DNA of 64,000 nt from Deltaproteobacteria bacterium (GTDB taxonomy: Bacteria > Bdellovibrionota > UBA2394), in the NCBI GenBank assembly GCA_017302715.1, contig JAFLCD010000001.1, positions 487,548 through 551,547 of the forward strand. The letters run 5' to 3'. A program made the translations under genes and the position numbers. The notes under the pieces were generated by a model. It did not search any database and was not told where the DNA came from. It was given only the letters and a program-made list of their open reading frames with translations. Positions within the stretch are counted from its first letter, which is position 1, and every line of letters begins with the position of its first letter. This document shows positions 35,072 through 46,200 of the stretch, in pieces.

Positions 35072-35386
35072 AGAAAAACGTCAATGAGGGCTGTAGATTA
35101 GTTTAAAGCTTGTGCAAGCACTTCATGGTGCGGCGTGTTAGCTGATATTTTGAAAAGTTTAAATTTTCTTAAATCGACTGAATAGCTCTTAAAAATTTTC
35201 AAAATTTTTTTGTTTAAAATCATAGCGCGCAAATTATCTCGTAAAATTTTATCAAAATAAAAATTATTTTTTCGCTTCGCATTATTTGCTGCTGTGATTT
35301 TATTTTCACAATTCATACTTTCTTTCTGTTCAATTTTTTTTTCTTCTTTCAGAATCAAAAGATATTTTTTATCTCGGGGGGGATTA
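35043..35386. other. 344-base divergent intergenic region
   Basis: AT-rich region between the left paralogue and the giant lipoprotein operon. It holds the promoter of the former, a small GCTTG-TG-CAAGC inverted repeat (35108-35119), and just before the operon a G-run serving as ribosome site (35376-35383). I find no convincing promoter for the operon and no credible gene; a lysine-rich minus-strand frame (35098-35358) is judged spurious. Confidence 0.55.
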
Positions 35387-38300
35387 ATGTCGACGAAATC
35401 TATTTTCGCTATTAGCGGCCTTATTGTTATTGGATTCTTTTTGGGGCTTCAGGGCTGCTCAAGTAATTCAAATTCTAAGCAAGTAGGATTTGTTAAAGCT
35501 TCTGAATCGAATGCTTTAAAAGTTGTCACTTATACAAATACCACCGAATCCAAGCAAATTGATTTAGATCTCAAAGCTCCTGTCAAAGTGAAGAGCTATC
35601 AAGTTGGCTTAAATTCTTGCGTTCTAAAGATAGCAGATGAAACTCAACCTTCGAATTACGTCATGCTCGTTCCAGAGATCGCTCCCGCAGCCAATGCAGA
35701 GAGTTTTAAAGTTAAATCTGCTAATGCGAAAGTTAGTCTAGAAATTTTTGCCACTAAAGAAACGGGTTGCCGACATTTTGAAATCACTGGCGCCGACGGA
35801 AAAACACAAGCTCTGCAAGTTTATGATGCGAACCCTCTAACTGCGACAGCTGCCGGCGTAATGAAAATTCTTTCGGATTCAGCTGTGAAAGGTAAAACTC
35901 TTAGCGCTGAAAAGGCTTTAGCGAAATATAACGAGGCTTCTCATTCAAAAGATACGTCAGCTATCTCTATTGAGAATGTAAAATCAAATGGAGCTAGTAG
36001 AAAATTTCTTTCTTTAGGAAATGAGAAAATTCAAATTGAAGATGGAATTTCTAAAGAGACGGTAGACCAATTAAAACTTGCTGCTTCTGCCGAGAAGGCG
36101 GGATTGTTTGCTCCTGATCAAACTTCTGTTCCTACGTCTGCTTCACCTGCTCTCTTGAAATCGATTCAATCGCAAGAAAAAGGCATGTTCTCTTTTCTCT
36201 CTACAAAAGATTCTTCGAAAACAACTCCAGCTTTTCCAGAACCTGCAAATCAAAAAGCAGCACTTGGTTGGACTAAAGTAGAAAACTGGGTTGGACTTTC
36301 GAGTCTTCAATTAAAAATTCTTTCCTTGCTTTGGTGGTCGATGAGTCCGATGGGACATCCAAGAAATTTTCCATCGACTTCTACTCCTGCTGGCGAATCA
36401 GATCCAACACAGGTCATTCAAATCCCTTCGCGTCCCGTTGATCTTCTCAGTCCTTATGTTGCGGCTCTTCCTGCTGCCAAAGCTTGGAGCACTCAAGGCC
36501 GATTGATCATGTTGAATACTGCTTGCTGGTATGATGAGCATCTCTCCGGAACTTATTGCGATGCTACTCAGCAAACTTCTACTCCGCAGAACGGAAATGT
36601 TCTCGATCGGATCATGGATTATTATCATGCAGGTCTCAAATATGGATTAGCAACCGGACCCGTTTTTGTTCACGGCGAAAACGAGCGATTCTATAAAGGT
36701 AATACCCATACCACGAATGGAACTCCTGATATGGTTCCGCTGCCTTATACTGTAAAATTTGCTTCGGCAGAGACCTCAAAAAATCCTAGCAAAGTTTTTG
36801 CAAACTCATCTTCTCAATTTCAAAGCTTGATGAGCTTTCCTACGGTCGCTGAAGCTTACACTCAAGCAAATAATATTAAACAAGCCATGCTAGAAATTAT
36901 GTATGACGGCACTCCCGGTACAAATGCGACTTGGGATGCAGATAAACTTTTCTTAAAAATCAGAAATTACGTCATGAGTAATCGAGGATTTAAAATTAAG
37001 AAATGTTCTGAAGTTGCTTCTGGAAACGTAACTAAATGTACGGCATGGCAGACGATTTATGATCAATCGACAGCAGAAAATTCTTTAGTTTGTCCGTCTT
37101 TCGATCCTGAGAGTCAGTCAGCGTTGAATAGATATAATATCGAAACCACATCAGGTTACGACTGGTCATACGGATTTGATAATTACGCAAGTATGATGGC
37201 CTTCGTTGCGACTCGATGGGTAGGTCGTTGCTATGAATCTTGGCCCGATGCTTATCCCTCGTGGATGACAAATCCTGAAGAATTTATTCGTGTTAAAGCA
37301 GCTCCTGGAGGCGGTGCAAAATTACTTTTAAATACATCTGACTATCAAAGTTGGTCCTACGAAAAAGATATTCCAACATCCGCTACTCCAGTTTGCGGCT
37401 TACCTACGAACAGAGGCAGAGAGATTCAAAGCGTAACGATGAGTCCATGGGGTTGGTTTCTTACTCTGCAGGTTAACAGAACGTTTCCTACAGACTTAGA
37501 CCCCGCTCAATCTATGGGAAGCACATTGTTTGATTCTCCATCAAAGCGTGGGCTTTATGATTTTAAAAGTGCAAATTCTTTAACTACTTATTTTCAACAG
37601 CTTCGAAAATTGACAGGCCAACTTTATATGCAAATGAATCCTGTCGAGCCAGCCATTTTTAAAAGAGTTAGTGGTTATACGATTCCATCAGATCCAAAAA
37701 CTTTAACAGATACTCAACTAACAACTTTGCTGCAAAAAATTGATACGACGACTGAAATCTCTTCACCTTTCTCTCGTTTAGGTGGATTTCAAAAAGTAAG
37801 TGTTCCTACATCTGCAAAAAATCAATTCAATTCAGTTGCAGCCAATAGCTCTAAAAGTATTGAGTGGGATTCAAGTCAAAATTTAAAAGTTGTTACGCGA
37901 ACAATTCAAGAATCAACATGTACTTTTAATCAGATGAATAATGTCGTGGGCTCGAACGCTGTAAGTTCGGCCACCTTTTTAGGCAATACTTTCATTCCGT
38001 CGGTTTATCAGCCAGGTGCTTCTAGTATCGGTTGCGGGTTTAGTTCGTACGGAAGAGATTTCAATTGCCCAAATTGTCCTCACATCCAGCAAACCACCTC
38101 CAACGGTTGTAATATTCCTATGGGAGAAATGGCTCCTGGAATTGAGCAGTACAATTGTAGTACCGGAAATTGGAGCTTAGATACCGCAACGACCTACAAT
38201 ATTCATCAAGTTTTTACTCCGACGAGCGCCTGTCAAAGTCCACCTTCGGATTTAACAGTTAAATCTCGTAAGCGGGTGACCACATGCGATTGTTATAAGT

Positions 38301-40171
38301 TTGAAGAACGAGCTTCAGGCACAGCTCCCGATCCAAAAAATTATTATGGTCAATGTACTTACACCGAAGTTCAAACTCCTAATAGCTATGGAACAGTAGA
38401 TGTTAAACCGGAAGTTCAAAATATCTGTCGCTGGGGACGATGCGGCAGTGACATTCGAGGATGGGGAGGATTTTTCTCCACAGGTACTGTGAAAGTAAAA
38501 AGCTTTGGAGCTTTCAGTTGTACAAATCCATGCGTCGATTCTTTATCTGGCAGCACGGTTGAGAATGTCGATGAATTTTGGTCGGCGTATTTGGGACTTC
38601 TCCCTACGACGATGTCGAATCGTAAAGATTATCTGTTTCCAACTTTCAAAGAGATTTTTAATGTTCGCAACGAACAAATTTCTCGTTGGAATCCATATGC
38701 TGCAGGAACTGATGGCTATAAAAATCTTATGGCCGTTAGAAACTTTTTAAAGCTTTGGGCTACTTATTCAACAAATTATGATTCACCTACATGGCCATAT
38801 AATGTTGTTCCTCAAGATTCATCGGCATCTTCAAATTTTCAAGATCCTCTCATAGCTCCTCGATTGGCAAACGGCGGATTTTACAATTCGAATATTTATG
38901 TGCAGATGGGTGCGTATACAGATCCATTTAGACCAGCTGCTTCTTCGGGATTTGATTACACAGTTGAAGGCGCAAGTACGTGTAATGGTGTAAATCAATA
39001 CTATAATCATGCAAGAGGTTACGTAGAGTCGGGTGATCAAGTTCCAACGATTCAAGATTTGTATTCTTATTCAGACCAGACAAATGAATCTTGTCTTGCC
39101 CGAGGTCCACGTACCTTAACTGTGGATGGAGACAGTGTTACGAATGATGATTTGGATAGATTTAACGATACCCAGGTAAGGCGCTGGTTTTCGACGCCAC
39201 AGAATTACGACAATCAGATTCAAAATAAGTTTGGATATTCAGATGGTATACCTCTTAAGCATGCTTTCGGAGCTGACTTAAATTTATTTGCTTTTGAACC
39301 AAGCGTAGATGATCGAGTAAAAGTTTCTCTGTTTACTCCATCATGGAATTTCTTTGACGTAAACGCTCGTTGGTTTGGGTTTATGTTTGATTATGATGCA
39401 TTTAATGTAGATGCATTTAAATCCGAATACGGAATTCGAGATAATATTCACAAATCAAGATTTGGAGTTTGGGTAGATGGCACTTGGCAACAAACGCATT
39501 CACTGAATTTGCCTACCATCCATCGAGTTAAAGTTGAGCCTGATCAAAAAAGTTATCTTAAAGATACTATTGTTCCCACTAAGATGAATCACACGTTAAC
39601 GACGACCAACCTGATGGCGAATAGAAATCTCTATGATAAGTCTTACGTAGGCGAAAATTTTGCCTGGGATTCAAGCACTACTTATTACAGATACACTCCT
39701 GCAAACTATTGCACTTGTCCGAATAGTTTGTGTGGAACTACAAATAATCCACAACCTCCAACTTCACCGCCCAATCCATCCATCACGGTCGTGGTTGCAC
39801 CGAATGTTCATACGTCTCACTGTGTTTGTCCTCCTGGAATGAGCGCGGTCTACAGTCCGGATGGTGGTGGCGGATGTTCATGTCAGCAGCCACCAGAAGA
39901 TAAGCCAACTCCACAACCTGACAATGGTGGAGGATTTCCGACCGACTTAGGTTGTTTCAGTGACGCCATGTGTGCGACGGGATCTTCATGTTGGTCGGAT
40001 GGTAAGTGCCGTTCATGTGAATACGCAGTTGGTCCTTACGGTATTGGTTGTACCTGTCAAGACGGTAGCTATACATCGCCAACCGGAAATGGATGCGAGG
40101 GACATTGTATTAGCGAGCAAAAATCCGGACCGAATAAAGACGATGAGATGGATTGGCCGCTTTGTCCGTAA
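35387..40171 (+). CDS. Giant lipoprotein (1594 residues), unknown function, first gene of the RHS-type operon
   Basis: From the ATG at 35387 a lipoprotein signal peptide ends in GLQGC, and Ser-Ser after the cysteine suggests outer-membrane sorting. Residues ~25-280 form a beta-like region followed by a Ser/Thr/Lys-rich linker. A large middle part (~310-1430) is rich in Trp, Tyr and paired cysteines ('NCPNCPHIQQTTSNGCNIP', 'TTCDCYKFEE', 'NICRWGRCGSDIRGWGG'), so it is probably disulfide-bonded outside the cytoplasm. After a Pro-rich stretch the last ~100 residues are a cysteine-rich EGF- or Dickkopf-like tail ('CFSDAMCATGSSCWSDGKCRSC', 'CTCQDGSY'). No catalytic motif is recognised. It lies 57 bases before the RHS-like lipoprotein and is presumably its partner. 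Confidence 0.75.
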   Translation: MSTKSIFAISGLIVIGFFLGLQGCSSNSNSKQVGFVKASESNALKVVTYTNTTESKQIDLDLKAPVKVKSYQVGLNSCVLKIADETQPSNYVMLVPEIAPAANAESFKVKSANAKVSLEIFATKETGCRHFEITGADGKTQALQVYDANPLTATAAGVMKILSDSAVKGKTLSAEKALAKYNEASHSKDTSAISIENVKSNGASRKFLSLGNEKIQIEDGISKETVDQLKLAASAEKAGLFAPDQTSVPTSASPALLKSIQSQEKGMFSFLSTKDSSKTTPAFPEPANQKAALGWTKVENWVGLSSLQLKILSLLWWSMSPMGHPRNFPSTSTPAGESDPTQVIQIPSRPVDLLSPYVAALPAAKAWSTQGRLIMLNTACWYDEHLSGTYCDATQQTSTPQNGNVLDRIMDYYHAGLKYGLATGPVFVHGENERFYKGNTHTTNGTPDMVPLPYTVKFASAETSKNPSKVFANSSSQFQSLMSFPTVAEAYTQANNIKQAMLEIMYDGTPGTNATWDADKLFLKIRNYVMSNRGFKIKKCSEVASGNVTKCTAWQTIYDQSTAENSLVCPSFDPESQSALNRYNIETTSGYDWSYGFDNYASMMAFVATRWVGRCYESWPDAYPSWMTNPEEFIRVKAAPGGGAKLLLNTSDYQSWSYEKDIPTSATPVCGLPTNRGREIQSVTMSPWGWFLTLQVNRTFPTDLDPAQSMGSTLFDSPSKRGLYDFKSANSLTTYFQQLRKLTGQLYMQMNPVEPAIFKRVSGYTIPSDPKTLTDTQLTTLLQKIDTTTEISSPFSRLGGFQKVSVPTSAKNQFNSVAANSSKSIEWDSSQNLKVVTRTIQESTCTFNQMNNVVGSNAVSSATFLGNTFIPSVYQPGASSIGCGFSSYGRDFNCPNCPHIQQTTSNGCNIPMGEMAPGIEQYNCSTGNWSLDTATTYNIHQVFTPTSACQSPPSDLTVKSRKRVTTCDCYKFEERASGTAPDPKNYYGQCTYTEVQTPNSYGTVDVKPEVQNICRWGRCGSDIRGWGGFFSTGTVKVKSFGAFSCTNPCVDSLSGSTVENVDEFWSAYLGLLPTTMSNRKDYLFPTFKEIFNVRNEQISRWNPYAAGTDGYKNLMAVRNFLKLWATYSTNYDSPTWPYNVVPQDSSASSNFQDPLIAPRLANGGFYNSNIYVQMGAYTDPFRPAASSGFDYTVEGASTCNGVNQYYNHARGYVESGDQVPTIQDLYSYSDQTNESCLARGPRTLTVDGDSVTNDDLDRFNDTQVRRWFSTPQNYDNQIQNKFGYSDGIPLKHAFGADLNLFAFEPSVDDRVKVSLFTPSWNFFDVNARWFGFMFDYDAFNVDAFKSEYGIRDNIHKSRFGVWVDGTWQQTHSLNLPTIHRVKVEPDQKSYLKDTIVPTKMNHTLTTTNLMANRNLYDKSYVGENFAWDSSTTYYRYTPANYCTCPNSLCGTTNNPQPPTSPPNPSITVVVAPNVHTSHCVCPPGMSAVYSPDGGGGCSCQQPPEDKPTPQPDNGGGFPTDLGCFSDAMCATGSSCWSDGKCRSCEYAVGPYGIGCTCQDGSYTSPTGNGCEGHCISEQKSGPNKDDEMDWPLCP

Positions 40172-40228
40172 TGTCGATTTGAATACGCGGATTGAGAAAT
40201 TTTTGATTTAGAAAGTTTAGGGGGAGCT

Positions 40229-43200
40229 ATGTTAAAAAATAATCTGAATTTGATTTTAGTTATGGGTGCGTTGAGTTTGCTTCAGGCATGTTCGACCAAT
40301 CCTCCTTTATCGAATTCACGAATCACTCCAAAAGAAAAAATTTCCGCGGCTTTACCAGTTAAAGCAAAAAACTTAAGTGCTTATTTTAGTGGAAGCTCAA
40401 TTAATATTTTGAATCCAGGAACAAATAATCCATCACTTTATGGGGCGTATGCGAAACCTGAGTGCAGCCAATATTATCGTTTGATGGGAATGCCCGCGAA
40501 CTCTCCATGTATTTATTTAGATGCTTGGAAATATCAAGGAACTACTCCTGTCGATTCATCCGTGCCCGATGTAAAAACTGCTTTGGAAGCTTTTAATGCG
40601 CATCCGCAACCAGGATTGCAAAAAATTCTCGTTATGGATTTGAAAATAAATCCTTGGAATTCAGATGATATTCCTCAAGTAAATATCGAACACGCAAAAC
40701 CATTTGCCGCTTTAGTTTACGCTCTCGATTTTCAAGCGAAAAAAGTTTACGTCTTAAATCCACAGCATTTGAACTATTCGGTTATTTCTGATGCTGCGAA
40801 TACTTTCACTTCTGTCGAAGCGATCAATCCTCGCGGATGGTTTAGAGGTGCGTTTGGAAGTCTCGAGAGTTCTAAAATTTCTTCGAAGACAAGCATCATT
40901 CAGCTAGATCGTTATCAAGGTGTAGGCAATACGGGAACTCAACCTCCAACAACTCCTATCGATTTGCAATCCGGAGGACCTTTGCCTCAAATCAAAGTTC
41001 TTGTTCGTCCCGAAGGTTATTCTGCCCGAATGCCTGAATTTAATATGATGTCTGTGATCACAGACAATAATCAGGAACTTATTCGCGGCGCCACTCGTCA
41101 CGGACTTGTGAATCCTGCAACTGGAGAATTTAGTTTTGCTCATGATGATTTGCTTTATCCACTTCGCGATACGGCGATGAATTTTGATATTCAAAGAACC
41201 TATCGTTCATTCAACGGACATGTCGGAGATTTTGGTAGAAATTGGGATGCCTCTTTTTTGATGGCAAAAGAATTTTATGAAATGTCAGATCCTATTCATT
41301 CTGCTCAGGATACCTTTGAATTTTTAAGTTCTGGAGATGGTAGAAAGTTTTTTATTCCAGAAAATGCGAGCTCTCCACTTGCGGCTGGGCCATTTTGGGA
41401 TGCAAATGATCCGCATAAACCCAATGTAAGTGCATCAAAACTTTTTTCTGACAATCTATCGGGAGCTTCTTTTGAGATTAACGGTCGTTTAGTTTCAAAG
41501 AGAGATTCTGCTACAACGAATTCTGTTTATCATCTGTATGACGGTTCGCTTCGCATGATGATGGATCAAATCGCTGCAAGAAATGAATTTAGCGATATGC
41601 AGACCATTCTAACTAATTTCAAAGATGCAGAAAATTCTTTTGCAGATTATTTAGCGACTAATAACGCTAGCAAATTAGAAGAAGCACAGTATTACGCCTC
41701 TCTTAATCTTTCTAAGAGCGGAAATTTTATTTATTTCTTCAGAAACGCTCAGGGTTATATCTCAGGTGTCACAGATAAATCCGGCAATATTACACTCTAT
41801 ACTTATACCAATGACAATTTGACCCAAGTCAAAAGATTCGTTCGACACAATCCTTTAGGAAAATCTTCGCCTGAAACTGCTTTATTTAGTTTATATTCTT
41901 ATACCTATAGTGGTCTCTCGGGCTTGAGCGATACCTGGAACGGTTTAATTAAAACCATCAATACATACGAAAGAGCGAATGCGGTTTCTTCGATTAATTA
42001 TGCTTCTGATCCAAAACTTTTTGGAGAAGCGCCTGTTGTTACCGATTATCAACTTGGAACTTTGTCTCAAACTTTCTCATATAACTTTTCGGATCAAAGC
42101 GCGTCCTCACCAACTTTGACTGCTAAACAAACCCAAGTTGAAGATGGAATGGGTAGAAAATATTTCTATACTTTTGATGATATAGGTTTCGTCAATAAAA
42201 TCGAAGGGCCTACAGAGACTAGCAATAGAGATACTCTCTTCAAAGCCTTCATGGATCGAAAACTTTTGCGCGTTGTTGATGTGATCTCCCGCGGTGTAGA
42301 GACGATCAATAAATATAATCGCACGACGGGTGAGCTCACTCAAACTTTAAGATGTGCCGATTTGCAAGCTGGCCAAGCCACAGCCTCCACTAAATCGGTA
42401 GCTGTTGAAGATTCATCTGGAAATTACGAATCTACTTTGGCTTGCGAAGGTGCTAGTCGCAAAACAAATTATTTCGCGGGTCAATTTTATACTCCTGATT
42501 TTTTTATCGATTTCTCTGCGCCACTTATTCCACTTAAAACTTCGATTCCAGGTTCATCAGCTCTTTCGATCACCGATGAAGTCTCTGAAAATTTAAAGTC
42601 GGGCTGCTTAGGTGGATTGGGACAAGTTCATCGCTATAATACTGGAACAGGTGAAGCAAATCTTGATCAGATCTCAGGTGTTTATTGCGATACCACTTTA
42701 GGAGCGGATACTAGAGGTGGACGATGGCTTGCAATGGCGATGATAAATACTTTTAGCGATTCAATTGTTAAGCAACAATTGAGCGTTCAGTATCCTTTTA
42801 CTCCAGGTAGTGCTTATGGAATCGATACGCCTTATCCAACGGCTTATTATATTGACCGACAACCCTCTTACACTGGTGCCGGTTCTACTTTAGAAACAGC
42901 CTTTGCTGATCAATCCGGATTTTTTAATTTCCTTCCGACCCTTGGATTTGATTCGGCTCATAGTCCTCTCGATTCTCAAATTTACGATCTTCCTAATCAG
43001 TACTCTCCTGGATTGAAGAGTCTTACAGGAAAAACATTTAAGATCTTCGCTCCGCAAGGTCATTCATTGCTAGAATTTTTAGTTTCACATCCTGTTACAG
43101 GAAACGATGAGGCGCTAGGTCAGGTGCATCGGTTCTACGACGAGAGAGCGCCTTTTCCCATCGAGACCACAACGCTTCAAATGGCGGCTCGAAGATTTTC

Positions 43201-46200
43201 ATCAGACACAACTAGCAATGTTTTCTTTTCAAGTCTTTCGGATGCAAAATATTTCAATCCTCAAACTGGACAATATTCTGCATGGTCGGAGCTCGCGGAT
43301 GAAATTAATTATGCGAAATCAGCTTTTGAAGACGATATCCAGATTTCTAATCAGAAAACTTTAGACCCACTCACTTTAAAAGTTACGCAAGCTTTAGATC
43401 CTTCTACGGGATCTGTAATGGACTATCTCTATGAAAATACTTCTCGAAAAGATTTGTTAACTCAAATTCAAAAGAAGTCGGTTGCTTATTGTAATTCCAA
43501 TGACACTCGCTGTGTTAGCCAAGCTGCTTCGACTCACTTGGTTTGGGAAATCACAAAGCTTACTTATGATTCTTTTGATCAAGTAACAAATACAAAGACT
43601 TATTTTCCTGAAGCCGTCGCTGCAACCGTTCCTGCTATTGGTAGTAGATTTACAAGCACAACCAATGCGTTCAGAACATCTTTCGATCGCGGATTAAAAT
43701 CTGTGACCAAAGATACGACCGCCATTACGGGTGGATATATTGAAGCCACTGAAAACACAGCATGGGATCATGCAGGTCGTGTATTAACTTCAACGATTAC
43801 AAGATCAGGCGGACCTTCAGGAGTTAATTTACCTAATATCACCGTTCAATATGAGTATTCTCCTTATGGCGAAGTAAAGAAAACTACTAAACAGACGGGA
43901 AGTCTTTCTTCTGTTTCTGAAGTTGTTCAAGATACCGACACTGGAGTTGTAACTGAAACTCGTGAAAGCAAATCGGGTACTAATATGGATGCCGAAACCT
44001 ATATTTCGCAGTTCAGTAACTTTGATGGAAATCGAAATCCTCGCGACATTTTGGATGTAAGCCGTCAGCAATTAACTCAAAAAACCGGAACTCTCGATCG
44101 CGATCCGGTCACAAAAATTTATGCACCAGATGAATACCGTGGAAATTCTCCTTTCTATTTCTTTTCTTGGACGGATGGAGCGGTAGACGGTTGCGGAAAC
44201 GTTATAGTTACTCGAAAATGGACGGACGAATATAATTCGATTCTTTCTTTTCAAGCTACCGACGATAATTTCTGTCTTCCATCTCAAGCGGTTAGTTCAA
44301 ATCTTCGAACAACAGATTTTGTTTATAGTGGTTTGTTGAATAAATCGATATCTGACCAAACAGGAAACCCTGGACTTGGAATTCCATTTAACTCGACTTA
44401 TACAGTCACGGATCATTCGGCTAACCCGTACTCGATTCAGTTCAATTACCTACAATGCAAAAAAGCTTCGGATTCCGAGCGTTGTGATGGCCCCGGAGTG
44501 ATTTACGGATTTTCTCAAACAGCAACAAAGCCTATTCAAGATGCTAATCTCACGGGCGGACCTACTCAGTACGAACTCGTTTTACAAAAGGCCTCAGCTG
44601 TTTACGCATCTGCCGCTGGTCCTCTTCATTATAAAGAATTTTTGCCTGAAATTGGCACCGTTGTAAAAAAAGATATTAGCCACAGTTCTTCATTTGAACA
44701 AATTGAACATGCCTATAGTAACCTGACAGGTCCTTCTGGCATGAATCAAAAATCCGAGCCCTATTCTCTTGAAGAATCTCAAGCGAATGCAGTTTCTGTA
44801 AACAGTAGCAGAGTTGCTTCTCTGCATCCTGTGTTTGGGCAAAGCTATAAAGAGCTTCAAACTATTTCGCATCCTAAATATGGAACAGATAACTTAACGA
44901 TGATTTCTACTTTCGATGACGTAGGTCGAGTGACAGGTGGAAGTCGTACGGTTAATTCGGTTGAACGTTCATCTTCAGCGATCAATCAATATTTTAAAGG
45001 CCAATCAAAGAAAACGACGACGGCTTGGACGAAGAATTCACAAGCGGGAACTCGTATTTTAGAAAATACAAGTTTTGCAACGGGTGCCAATTCCGAATCG
45101 AGTGAATTGCCTGGAAATACAAGTCTTTCATTTCAAAATCCAGGTGGCGTGACTTCAACTGCCACGATTGCAACAGAGTTCGATGGATTGGGAGATATGT
45201 ATCACATGACTTATACAGACACGATGCCATCGCAAGTGTCTGGTATCGATTTAACAAGCGATCAAAAAGTCATCAAAGATTTGGCTCGAAGAATTACTCA
45301 AGAAGAAATTACTCTTCAAGATCAAATCAGTTCAGGCGGATCAAGTTCTTATACTGTAAACGGAATTAGTTTTCCGCGAACTATTTTAAGCAGTTCTAAT
45401 CAAAAACTCACTTTGAATTATGATTACAACGCTTATTTGGGACACATTACTTATGGGTCAGCTCAGACCCCGATTATGAAAGTGACAGGTAATGTTCCAG
45501 GAATGAGTGGAAAATCTTTCTCGATTTATTACAAAGGCAATATTGGTTCAGTTGATGGAAGTCTCTCCTATATTCGAATTCAAACTCCAGCAACCTCTCA
45601 ATTTTCGAGTGGAAGATCTCTCAATATTCCGATTGCGAGAATCCCTAGAATGCAAGAGCCCTATGTTGGAAGCGTGGATTCAGCGGCAGGAGTCGTAAAA
45701 AGTAATTCGAATATTAAAGTCTGGCCACCGGCTTATCCGATTCAAGCTGGATATTTGCAAACGACTGGCGCCCCAAATTATCGCACCACTGAATTTGTTG
45801 GCGGTGGAGATAGAGCAAGTGATCGAGGTTGGGTTGAATATGCGGACGATAATTACACTAAACAAAGTTTTACGGTTAATTCGTCAGTTTCTTATTTAGA
45901 TTCTTTGACTTGGAGTGGAAGCGATGTTGGAAATATTTTAAATTCCTCCTCTTCATCTATCATTTATAAAGCATCCGACCAAGTGGCGAACTCTGATCAA
46001 TTAGCTCGCTATCAATCTTGTGATGGAACTTATTGGGGTAATCAAAAGAGTGGTTCATCTCCTCTTTTGACTCACTCCCTTTTAGCAAGTCAGTCTACCG
46101 GCGATAGATACGATTACTACAATGGCAATGGAAAGCTTATGGCAAGTAAACGCACTTTCTATTCTCATCCTTCTTCTAGTCCATCGACGAGTAATGAAAT

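Noticed and set aside
35098..35358. Open frame of 86 codons on the minus strand before the giant lipoprotein operon
   Set aside because: Very AT-rich, Lys/Asn-heavy, no ribosome site, no recognisable domain, and it overlaps the leader region of the operon; better explained as intergenic DNA.
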